Assembly: GCA_029937135.1 (NCBI GenBank) | Contig: JAPYQX010000021.1 | Span: 2,861-17,924 of the forward strand | DNA from: Nitrospinota bacterium | GTDB taxonomy: Bacteria > UBA8248 | Direction: 5' to 3' | Length of the DNA stretch: 15,064 nucleotides | Part shown: in pieces, positions 8,051-14,468 of the stretch | How the letters are laid out: the number at the start of each line of letters is the position of its first letter | Numbering within the stretch: position 1 is the first letter of the stretch | Notes under the pieces: generated by a model | Told to the model about the DNA's origin: nothing | The model's input: only the letters and a program-made list of their open reading frames with translations | Database searches by the model: none | Program-made: the position numbers and the translations under genes

Positions 8051-8080
8051 ATATAAATATAACTTTTCAAATATAAATAT
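8051..8080. repeat. Exact 10-bp AT-rich direct repeat with 20-bp period, upstream of the VOC gene
   Basis: ATATAAATAT occurs at 8051-8060 and again at 8071-8080, with AACTTTTCAA between. A 20-bp centre-to-centre spacing equals about two helical turns, so bound proteins would sit on the same DNA face. It lies directly against the AGGAGG ribosome site of the VOC gene. Function is inference. Confidence 0.7.
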
Positions 8081-8244
8081 CTCACACTCGGCCCGATACG
8101 GATTGCACGCATACGAACCGGGCACGAAACTCGGGCGGCCCGCGCACACGGGCAACCCCGAAATCGGGTCCGATTTTTCCATCCGATCCTTATCAACTAT
8201 TATTATACCACCATTTAAACGGGCGGCATCGGCGGCGGGGCCCG

Positions 8245-8273
8245 GTCCCCTCGGGACAAGTCCCCGCCGGGAC
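8245..8273. repeat. Tandem GTCCC/GGGAC inverted repeats
   Basis: Two small hairpins stand side by side: GTCCC-CTC-GGGAC (8245-8257) and GTCCC-CGCC-GGGAC (8260-8273). The second can extend to a 6-bp stem followed by TTT. The inner arms can also pair across, giving alternative folds. No gene ends just upstream, so it is not an ordinary terminator. Confidence 0.5.
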
Positions 8274-8511
8274 TTTTATGAAAATCAACTTCAAAGGTGA
8301 CAAAACCGTCGATGCCCCAAACCGGGCGCGCGGGCGAAGCCGCTTGAATTAAACCCGCCCAGTGGCCATGCTGCGGCATTAATTCATGATTTTTTTTAAT
8401 GAGACTCCGGCATTCGCCGGCCCAGGCCCTCCTCTGGCCATGCCGCCGCCGGAAAAATCACTCGAATTTACGATACGGCCGCATTCGGAATTTTAAGGGG
8501 GAAACGGAAAA

Positions 8512-9282
8512 ATGAAACTGGCGCGATTTTTCTGGCGCGAAAAGACCCGGTGGGGCGTCCTCGAGGATGACTGGATTTTTTCCATATCGGGAAGCGTCTA
8601 CGGGGATTTTCAAAAAGAAGATGAGCTTTGCACCCTTGAGGATGTAAAGTTGCTCGCTCCGGCGGAGCCTTCAATCATGGTATGCGTCGGAATCAACTAC
8701 TGGAAAGCAACCAACGCCTCCGGCGACACCGTTGAAGCAAAGCGCGACGCACCGCGGTTTTTCTTCAAACCCCCCACCACCCTGTCAAACCATCTTGACG
8801 GCGTTCGTTACCCCGCCGCATCGCAGGACCCGCACTGCGAGGTCGAACTCTGCACCGTGATCAAGCGCCGCGCCCGAAACGTCTCCAGGGAAAACGCCGC
8901 GGATTATATTCTCGGCTACACCTGCGGAAACGAGCTCGGCGCCCTGGATTTCGCCCGCGAGGACAAGAACGTCACGCGGGCACGTGGCTTCGATACCTCC
9001 GGCCCCATCGGCCCCCATCTCGTTACCGGCCTCGACACCGCCAATTTGAGGCTCACCAGCCGCATCAACGGCGAAGTCGAGCAGGACGGCACTACCGCCG
9101 ACATGATTTACGACGTTTCGGAAATCATTCAGCGCGTCACCGCGTTTATCACCCTCCAGCCGGGTGATGTCGTCTGGACGGGAACCCCTCCCGTGCGTTC
9201 ACCCGTCAAGACGGGGGATACTCTTGAAGTGGAAATAGAGGGGATCGGCGTTCTCAGGAACGAGGTTTTAGCGCCCCGTTAA
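8512..9282 (+). CDS. Fumarylacetoacetate hydrolase-family protein
   Basis: A 256-residue enzyme of the FAH superfamily, which cleaves C-C bonds of acylpyruvates or decarboxylates/isomerises related 2-oxo acids using a divalent metal. The family's segments are in order: MVCVGINYWKATNAS (56-70), FFFKPPTTLSNH (83-94), metal ligands E110 and E112 (HCEVEL), GYTCGNELGALDFARED (135-151), RARGFDTSGPIGPHL (156-170) and GDVVWTGTPP near the end. Two key positions differ. The third ligand, usually Asp in an ND or LD motif, is Glu (E141). The conserved Lys before GFDT is Arg (R158). AAGGGGG lies 10 nt before the ATG. It is the first gene of the plus arm, 199 nt ahead of the molybdenum hydroxylase gene. 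The exact reaction is unknown. Confidence 0.93.
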   Translation: MKLARFFWREKTRWGVLEDDWIFSISGSVYGDFQKEDELCTLEDVKLLAPAEPSIMVCVGINYWKATNASGDTVEAKRDAPRFFFKPPTTLSNHLDGVRYPAASQDPHCEVELCTVIKRRARNVSRENAADYILGYTCGNELGALDFAREDKNVTRARGFDTSGPIGPHLVTGLDTANLRLTSRINGEVEQDGTTADMIYDVSEIIQRVTAFITLQPGDVVWTGTPPVRSPVKTGDTLEVEIEGIGVLRNEVLAPR

Positions 9283-9332
9283 TATTTCAAATTCTTGAAA
9301 GTCTCCAACTTCCTTTCTAGATCGGACAGCCC

Positions 9333-9357
9333 TTATTATCGCTTTTATTATCCGCTT
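9333..9357. repeat. 12/13-bp tandem repeat upstream of the plus-strand molybdenum hydroxylase
   Basis: TTATTATCGCTT (9333-9344) is followed directly by TTATTATCCGCTT (9345-9357). It lies in the 199-bp gap between the FAH gene and the molybdenum hydroxylase gene. It could be a pair of operator half-sites or chance. Confidence 0.5.
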
Positions 9358-9422
9358 CTCCCGAACCATGAATTACAAGGGCCTCCCGTTGTCGAAAACG
9401 CTCCGAGGGCCTAAAATCATTT

Positions 9423-9455
9423 CGGAAGAGAAAAGAGAGCTTTCCCCCTCTTCCG
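9423..9455 (+). promoter_or_regulatory. Leader hairpin before the plus-strand molybdenum hydroxylase
   Basis: CGGAAGAG (9423-9430) pairs perfectly with CTCTTCCG (9448-9455). Inside the loop AAAG/CTTT (9432-9443) can form a nested stem. The structure ends 26 nt before the ATG at 9482 and has no T-run, so a 5' leader or operator role is more likely than termination. Inference only. Confidence 0.35.
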
Positions 9456-9481
9456 GCAAATTCTTCTAACAACAAATATGG

Positions 9482-11725
9482 ATGGGTGAACCCATGCCTG
9501 AATTAGTACATGTTGGCCATTCCCTGCCTAAAGAAGACGCTCTCGCCAAAGCGGTGGGCGATACCATTTACGGAGACGACCTTCACCTGCCCGGTGAGCT
9601 GATCGGAAAGGTGATCAGGGCCGGGCAGATTCCGGCTAGCATCAAAAAAATCGACACCTCGAAAGCGCTCGCGCTTCCGGGGGTTCATTGCGTCCTGACC
9701 GCCGGGGACATCCCCGGCAAAAACGCGGGACGGTATCCCTATTATCCCGTCCTGGCCAGGGAGACCGTCCGCTTCACGGGGGACGCCGTGGCGCTCGTCG
9801 CGGCAGAATCGCAGGATATCGTCGAGGAGGCGGCCCGGCTCGTCGAAATCGACTACGAACCGCTGCCCGGCCTCTATGAATTCAAGAACCTCGAGGGAGA
9901 GGTGGTCTGCGACTGGAAAACGGAAAAGGGCGATATCGAGGCGGGCTTCCGCGAGGCGGACATCATCGTCGAAAACGTCTATTTCGCCGCCAGCGTCGAT
10001 CACGGCTTCATCGAGCCCGAGGGCGGGGTCGGCTGGGTGGATGAGCGCGGCGTTGTGAACATCCGGGTTCCCACCCAGACGATTGAAAACTATCAGGCCG
10101 TCGCCAAAGTGCTCGGCCTCCCCGCCAGCCGGGTACGCTACGACTGCCCTATGCTGGGGGGCGCCTTCGGCGGGAAGGAACACCCCCTTCTCGGCGCCTA
10201 TCTCGGCCTCCTGGCGGTGAAGACGGGCCGCCCCGTGCGAATCGCCTACTCGCGTGAGGAATCGACGGCCCAGTGCGCCAAAAAACATCCCTTTCTCATG
10301 CGCTACAGGACCGGCGCGACGAAAGACGGAAAACTCACCGCCGTCGAAGTGGATATCATCGCCGACGCGGGCGCCTATCCCTCCAACAGCAAGGGTCTTG
10401 TCCTCGGCGCGCTGTGCGTAAGCGGCGGGCCCTACGCGATACCAAACGCGCGCGGACGCGCACGCGCCGTCGTGACGAACAACCCCTTCACCGAGGCCAT
10501 GCGCGGCGTCGGAGCCAACCAGGTTTGCTTCGCCTCCGAATCCCAGATGGACGAAGTGGCGAAGCGGCTCGGGATGGACCCCCTCGCGTTCCGCCGGCGC
10601 AACTTTATCGAAAAAGGCCAAACCCTCATGCAAAACCAGCCCGTCCCCACGCGGGTCATGCTCCCCGAGATCGCCGATCAACTCGAGGAATCCATCACCC
10701 GCAAGACCGGCCCCGCTTCCGGCGAAAGCTCCGGCCCCTGGCGGCGGGGGGTGGGCTACGCCGCCAATGTCGCTGGTTACGGCCGCCCGCGAAACGATGG
10801 CGAAGCCTATATGTCCATCGAAAGCGACGGGAGCGTGAACCTGAGGTGCGGGGCATGCGACCTCGGCGCTGCCCAGACGCACACCTACCGCCAGATCGCC
10901 GCCGAAGCCGTGGGCGTTTCCCTCAACAGCGTGACTGTCACCGTTTCGGACTCTCATGTGACGCCGATTGTCGGAATGACGGCGGGCAGCCGCCAAACCT
11001 TGATCAGCGGCGGCGCAACTCTTCGCTCAGGCCAGGAGCTCCGGGGTCACCTGCTCAAGGCCGCGGCCGAACTCCTCGAAGCCGCCCCGGAGGATCTCGA
11101 CATCCGAGAGGGAATCATTTTCGTTCGCGGCGCCAGAGAGCGGTCCGTGGATATCCCCCAAGCCGTCGCTCAGTGCAAGGCGATGAACCTCGCGCTTCAT
11201 GCGACAGGAAAAGTGAAACTCGGATCCCACGAATTCGAGGGACACGAAAATTACGGCGACGCCGGCGGGTGGATGGATTACGTTTTTGGCATCCACGCCG
11301 CCAGGGCCGAGGTCAACACCGAAACCGGCGAGATTCGTCTCCTCAACTTCTGGGCGAGCCACGACGTTGGCCTGGCTATTCATCCCCAGCATGTCGAAGG
11401 CCAGTTCGAGGGCGGCGCCATGATGGGCATCGGCCACGGCCTTACCGAGGAGATCAAGACCGACCGCGGGGGAATCGTGTCCAGTGAGTTTCACAGCTAT
11501 CTCATCCCGACCGCGGTGGAAACGCCGGATTGGGTGAGCTTCTTCGCCGAATCGGGTGAGGGTCTCGGGCCCTACGGCGCAAAGGGAATCGGGGAGCCTC
11601 CCTGCACCGCCGCCGCCGCCGCCGTCGCCTGCGCTGTCAGCCAAGCCATCGGCGCCCGCATCACGCGCATTCCCATCACCCCCGATCACGTCCTCGAAGT
11701 CCTGGGAAAACTCGGGAAAAATTGA
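9482..11725 (+). CDS. Xanthine dehydrogenase-family molybdenum hydroxylase, molybdopterin-binding large subunit (second copy)
   Basis: A 747-residue catalytic subunit of a molybdenum hydroxylase, distantly paralogous to the minus-strand copy. It opens VGHSLPKEDALAKAVGDTIY and continues with FTGDAVALVAAES (98-110), PTQTIENYQAVAKVLGLPAS (197-216), GGAFGGK (226-232), EAMRGVGANQV and an active-site glutamate in KGIGEPP (E705). The domain order and length are complete. The start is uncertain: ATG at 9482 has no good ribosome site, and an in-frame ATG at 9494 (MPELVHVG) is equally possible. A three-codon ATG-GAT-GGG-TGA frame starts at 9478. The usual 2Fe-2S and FAD partner genes are absent, as for the other copy. 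The flanking FAH and MBL genes suggest catabolism of a ring compound, but the substrate is unknown. Confidence 0.93.
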   Translation: MGEPMPELVHVGHSLPKEDALAKAVGDTIYGDDLHLPGELIGKVIRAGQIPASIKKIDTSKALALPGVHCVLTAGDIPGKNAGRYPYYPVLARETVRFTGDAVALVAAESQDIVEEAARLVEIDYEPLPGLYEFKNLEGEVVCDWKTEKGDIEAGFREADIIVENVYFAASVDHGFIEPEGGVGWVDERGVVNIRVPTQTIENYQAVAKVLGLPASRVRYDCPMLGGAFGGKEHPLLGAYLGLLAVKTGRPVRIAYSREESTAQCAKKHPFLMRYRTGATKDGKLTAVEVDIIADAGAYPSNSKGLVLGALCVSGGPYAIPNARGRARAVVTNNPFTEAMRGVGANQVCFASESQMDEVAKRLGMDPLAFRRRNFIEKGQTLMQNQPVPTRVMLPEIADQLEESITRKTGPASGESSGPWRRGVGYAANVAGYGRPRNDGEAYMSIESDGSVNLRCGACDLGAAQTHTYRQIAAEAVGVSLNSVTVTVSDSHVTPIVGMTAGSRQTLISGGATLRSGQELRGHLLKAAAELLEAAPEDLDIREGIIFVRGARERSVDIPQAVAQCKAMNLALHATGKVKLGSHEFEGHENYGDAGGWMDYVFGIHAARAEVNTETGEIRLLNFWASHDVGLAIHPQHVEGQFEGGAMMGIGHGLTEEIKTDRGGIVSSEFHSYLIPTAVETPDWVSFFAESGEGLGPYGAKGIGEPPCTAAAAAVACAVSQAIGARITRIPITPDHVLEVLGKLGKN

Positions 11726-11818
11726 TGCTGCTCTTCTCCTGAATGAAGGAGAGCGAGCACAGACAGGTATCCGAACAGGAAAATTTCAGCCAACCGAAAA
11801 AGGAACCGGGAAACCATC

Positions 11819-12691
11819 ATGTTCCACCACAGCATAACCGAACTCGCGGAGGGCAAGGTTTACGCCCTCCACAACACATTTCCGCTCGACGGCCGGGTGA
11901 GCGCGTATCCCACTAGCGCAAGGGGGCATGCCGCGTCGAACTGTTATCTCCTGGTTGAGGACGACGGCGCTATTCTCCTCGACACAGGCTATGCCGCCCA
12001 CGAGGAGTCGATACTCGGTCAGATTGAATCGCTCATCGACTCCCAAAAACCACTGTCATTGCTGCCTTTACGGATGAACGAATTCATGTCGGTCGGGAAT
12101 GCGATGACCATCGCAAAGCATTTCAACGTGGTGGAGTGTTACGCCACAGTTCCCGATATCTCCTGTTGGATAGAATTCGAGACGGTCAACTCGGGCGGGA
12201 AAAAAGAAGACTTGCCCGAGATGCCTACCACCCTGATCGATTTTTCGAAAAGCTACCAGGTCGGCAAAAACGGGAACCGGCCAATCGATATCATCAACGC
12301 GCCTATCCGCCTGATTACAACCAGATGGATTTACGACCGGAATTCTCGTATCCTGTTTACCTCGGACATGTACTCCCACATATGGCAAGACGATATCGAC
12401 GGCCCGTGGGTCACCGGGGAGGACAATGTGACAACACCGGATTTCGTTCGCTCGTTTTTGCTTAATACGAGGTATTGGTGGCTCGAAGGGGCTGCGACCG
12501 AATCCATTCGGACGGGCATTGCCGATGTCATCAAACGGTGCGACATCGAAACAATCGCCCCCGGATACGGGACGATACTGCGCGGCCGGGAGATGGCCGA
12601 ACGCCAGTTTTCGATGCTCGATGATGTCCTCGCCGGCCTGGACCGCGGCGCCGTCAAACCGCGATATATCCCGCGAGGAATGGAGAGATAA
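11819..12691 (+). CDS. Degenerate metallo-beta-lactamase-fold protein (first of a pair)
   Basis: A 290-residue protein with the outline of the MBL fold, nearest to the flavodiiron/ODP-like branch. SNCYLLVEDDGAILLDTG (40-57) matches the opening strands, ILFTSDMYSH (178-187) the second metal-binding Asp loop, and IAPGYGTILRG (246-256) the last strand, where PxHG is usual. The HxExDHSG motif is replaced by MNEFMSVGN (86-94), so only E88 remains, and the final His is Tyr (Y250). An IRLITTRW segment stands where another ligand His is expected. It is therefore unlikely to bind two metals and may be a structural or regulatory partner. It starts 93 nt after the molybdenum hydroxylase gene and ends 2 nt before the next MBL gene. 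A divergent enzyme using another mechanism is possible. Confidence 0.8.
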   Translation: MFHHSITELAEGKVYALHNTFPLDGRVSAYPTSARGHAASNCYLLVEDDGAILLDTGYAAHEESILGQIESLIDSQKPLSLLPLRMNEFMSVGNAMTIAKHFNVVECYATVPDISCWIEFETVNSGGKKEDLPEMPTTLIDFSKSYQVGKNGNRPIDIINAPIRLITTRWIYDRNSRILFTSDMYSHIWQDDIDGPWVTGEDNVTTPDFVRSFLLNTRYWWLEGAATESIRTGIADVIKRCDIETIAPGYGTILRGREMAERQFSMLDDVLAGLDRGAVKPRYIPRGMER

Positions 12692-12693
12692 AT

Positions 12694-13461
12694 ATGACGC
12701 TACCCAACCCTCTTCCTCGAGAAATCGCCCCCGGCGTTTTTTGGCTCGGGGACTGCCTGGAGCAACACCATAAGGGAAAGATTTATCATTCATACAACGC
12801 GGCCTTCCTCGTTACCGGCTCCAAGGCATCACTGCTGGTCGAGACGGGCCACCCGAAAGACTTCCCCGAGATTGAGCGTCAGTCGAGAGAGATTCTTGCC
12901 GAAGGACGCGCGCCGCTGAAACATCTTTTTATCACCCACCAAGAAACCCCCCATTCCGGCGGGCTCGGCCGGTTGCTCGCGCTCTATCCCGACCTGACGG
13001 TCCACGGCGATATCAGCGACTACCACCTCGCTTTCCCGCAATACATCGACCGCCTGAAAAATATGGAAGTAGGCGACGTAATCGATCTGGGCGACCGGCA
13101 GCTCGTTGCCGCCGAGCCGGTCATTCGCGACCTGCGGACATCGCTCTGGGGTTTCGACACCGGCGAGCGTGTACTCTTCCCCGGCGACGGCTTCGCCTAC
13201 AGCCATTACCACTGGGACGGCCATTGCGGAAAAGTCGCCGAGGAGGCCAAATCCCTCGACCTCGCGGATGTCTCCGCGGTGTTCGCGGAGCGGGCGCTTT
13301 TCTGGACCACGTTCACCGACATGACCATTTATGTCGATAAGCTAGAGGAAATGCTCGACAATCTCGATGTGGCGGTTGTCGCTCCGACTCACGGCCTGCC
13401 GATCCTCGATCTGGCGGTCACCGTCCCCAAGGTCCGTGCGGGCCTTCTCGCCGCCGGTTGA
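12694..13461 (+). CDS. Metallo-beta-lactamase-fold hydrolase-like protein (second of a pair)
   Basis: A 255-residue MBL-fold protein in the same branch as its upstream neighbour. SYNAAFLVTGSKASLLVETG (33-52) is the fold opening. ITHQETPHSGG (80-90) corresponds to HxExDHSG and keeps H82, E84 and H87, but has Pro86 where Asp is expected. D165 (LFPGDGF) and H233 (APTHGLP) are retained. The mid-protein ligand His is not evident (PVIRDLRTSLWGFD). It could bind one or two metals, with hydrolase or redox chemistry unknown. The ATG lies 2 nt after the preceding stop, and GGAGAG in the upstream gene's last codons provides the ribosome site, so translation is probably coupled. It is the last gene of the plus arm, before the mobile element. 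Confidence 0.87.
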   Translation: MTLPNPLPREIAPGVFWLGDCLEQHHKGKIYHSYNAAFLVTGSKASLLVETGHPKDFPEIERQSREILAEGRAPLKHLFITHQETPHSGGLGRLLALYPDLTVHGDISDYHLAFPQYIDRLKNMEVGDVIDLGDRQLVAAEPVIRDLRTSLWGFDTGERVLFPGDGFAYSHYHWDGHCGKVAEEAKSLDLADVSAVFAERALFWTTFTDMTIYVDKLEEMLDNLDVAVVAPTHGLPILDLAVTVPKVRAGLLAAG

Positions 13462-13489
13462 GAGATTTCAGTCGAGACCCCGGGCGAAA

Positions 13490-13527
13490 CCTGTGCATGG
13501 CGAATTAGTAATTCTACCTGAAAATCA
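13490..13527 (+). repeat. Left terminal inverted repeat of the insertion sequence
   Basis: The 36 bases 13492-13527 match the right end perfectly in inverse orientation. They contain the palindrome GAATTAGTAATTC (13502-13514). The two bases before (CC) are shared with the internal copy at 14118. Confidence 0.9.
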
Positions 13528-13578
13528 ATCATTTCCTCTCCTTGCTCTTGGGCACGAGTTCACCTAACCTCGCCCGCC

Positions 13579-14181
13579 ATGGAGAATCTATTCGTTGTTT
13601 TCGCCCACATCCTGACCACGATTTCCAAATTGCTCACGCCTAGCGGCGCGAAGGCTCTTGTCTCCGAAAATCTCTTCTTAAAGCGGCAACTCCTTATCAT
13701 CAACCGATCCCGGCTGCGGGCACCCAACCTCACGGCTCTTGACCGGCTTTTTCTCGGATTCTTAGCTAATCTTCTTGGTCCACGACGTACCTCACGGTCG
13801 GCCATTATCATCAAACCATCGACGATCCTGGGGTTTCACCGGTGGCTTAAGAAGCGAAAATATCGGCTACTCTACTCCTCCCAAAAAAGAAGCAAGCCTG
13901 GACCCAAGGGGCCATCACCAGAGCTCATCCAGCTTATCCTGGAGATGAAGCGCCGGAATCCCCGCTTCGGATGTCCCCGAATCGCGCAAGAGATCGCAAG
14001 GACTTTTGGCATCGACATCGATAAGGACGTCGTGAGACGTGTCCTTGCCAAGCACTACCACCCAGAACCCGGAGATGGACCCTCATGGCTCTCCTTTATC
14101 GGCCACATGAAGGATAGCCTGTGCATGGCGAATTACAAATTAGGAGGCTGTTGGAGTCTGAAACAGACCCCGGCAATTTGA
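13579..14181 (+). pseudogene. Internally deleted transposase (integrase-core type)
   Basis: A 200-codon frame. Residues 1-181 look like the N-terminal part of an IS3/IS481-like integrase-core transposase: SENLFLKRQLLI (29-40), STILGFHRWLKKRKYRLLY (81-99), GPKGPSPELIQLILEMKRRN (108-127) and FGCPRIAQEIARTFGI (130-145). It then reads HYHPEPGDGPSWLSFIGHMK. The catalytic DDE domain that should follow GHMKDSL is missing. The frame instead runs into a copy of the IS end sequence (from 14118) and stops after CWSLKQTPAI. That tail faintly resembles the C-terminal end of related transposases, which would imply an internal deletion rather than simple truncation, but this is tentative. It cannot catalyse transposition alone. 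Confidence 0.82.
14118..14135 (+). repeat. Internal partial copy of the IS end, at the transposase break
   Basis: CCTGTGCATGGCGAATTA is identical over 18 bases to 13490-13507. It encodes residues 181-185 of the broken transposase, exactly where the family sequence stops. Confidence 0.8.
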
Positions 14182-14288
14182 ATTCCGCGCATAATTTTCT
14201 AAATTCGCTTGTGTAGGCGATCCCCTCCCAGTGGCTTCATCGAGTGTATTCAAGTCAATTCTTGGTGAACCCTGTTGATTTTGGCGGT

Positions 14289-14313
14289 GAATTAGTAATT
14301 CGCCATACACAGG
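14289..14313 (-). repeat. Internal inverted partial copy of the IS end
   Basis: On the minus strand the 25 bases match the left end (13490-13514) with one difference, GTGTATGG for GTGCATGG. It faces the copy at 14118, so the two could bound a mini-element of about 195 bp. Confidence 0.8.
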
Positions 14314-14353
14314 TTAGGGAGAACTGACTTTCGGCGCAAGATGAAGAAAAGCC

Positions 14354-14389
14354 TGATTTTCAGGTAGAATTACTAATTCGCCATGCACA
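14354..14389 (-). repeat. Right terminal inverted repeat of the insertion sequence
   Basis: Perfect 36-bp reverse complement of 13492-13527. Its inner end adds a CCTGATTTTCAGG hairpin (14352-14364) not found at the left end. Confidence 0.9.
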
Positions 14390-14436
14390 CCCCAATAGAA
14401 ATACAACTCCGCAATTCCGGGTTTGGTGAAGAATAA

Positions 14437-14449
14437 GAGATGAAATCTC
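14437..14449 (-). terminator. Weak terminator-like hairpin after the DinB-family gene
   Basis: On the minus strand GAGAT-TTC-ATCTC forms a 5-bp stem followed by TTATTCTT, 20 nt beyond the stop codon of the DinB gene. The stem is short and AT-rich, so confidence is low. Confidence 0.3.
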
Positions 14450-14468
14450 CTGCTGAATCTCCCCTTCC

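Larger units (their letters stand above)
8037..8511. promoter_or_regulatory. Divergent control region between the two catabolic arms
   Basis: These 475 bp separate the minus-strand VOC gene from the plus-strand FAH gene and must hold promoters for both. An AT-rich core at 8191-8218 contains TATAAT on the minus strand (8207-8202) and TATTAT on the plus strand (8198-8203), but neither has a good -35 box. Also present are a direct repeat with 20-bp period (8051-8080) and two tandem GTCCC/GGGAC hairpins (8245-8273). There is also a T8 run at about 8391-8398 and a CCGGC/GCCGG hairpin near 8407-8420. No open frame with family features was seen. The AAGGGGG site at 8495-8501 serves the FAH gene. Confidence 0.6.
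13492..14389 (+). mobile_element. Decayed insertion sequence with 36-bp perfect terminal inverted repeats
   Basis: The ends at 13492-13527 and 14354-14389 are exact reverse complements over 36 bp. They begin TGTGCATGGCGAATTAG, with the TG...CA ends usual for DDE-integrase-type transposons. Between them lies a shortened transposase gene (13579-14181). Two more partial copies of the end sequence lie inside, at 14118 (direct) and 14289 (inverted). No clear target-site duplication is visible: the outer flanks are GAAACC and CCCCAA. The element is 898 bp and probably non-autonomous. It separates the catabolic cluster from the DinB-family gene. Confidence 0.85.

Noticed and set aside
9503..10996. 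497-codon minus-strand open frame
   Set aside because: Shadow of the plus-strand molybdenum hydroxylase; composition typical of an antisense frame and no recognisable domain.
11735..11752. TCTCCT/AGGAGA hairpin after the second molybdenum hydroxylase as a terminator
   Set aside because: No T-run follows and the next gene begins shortly after; more likely a chance or mRNA-stability element.
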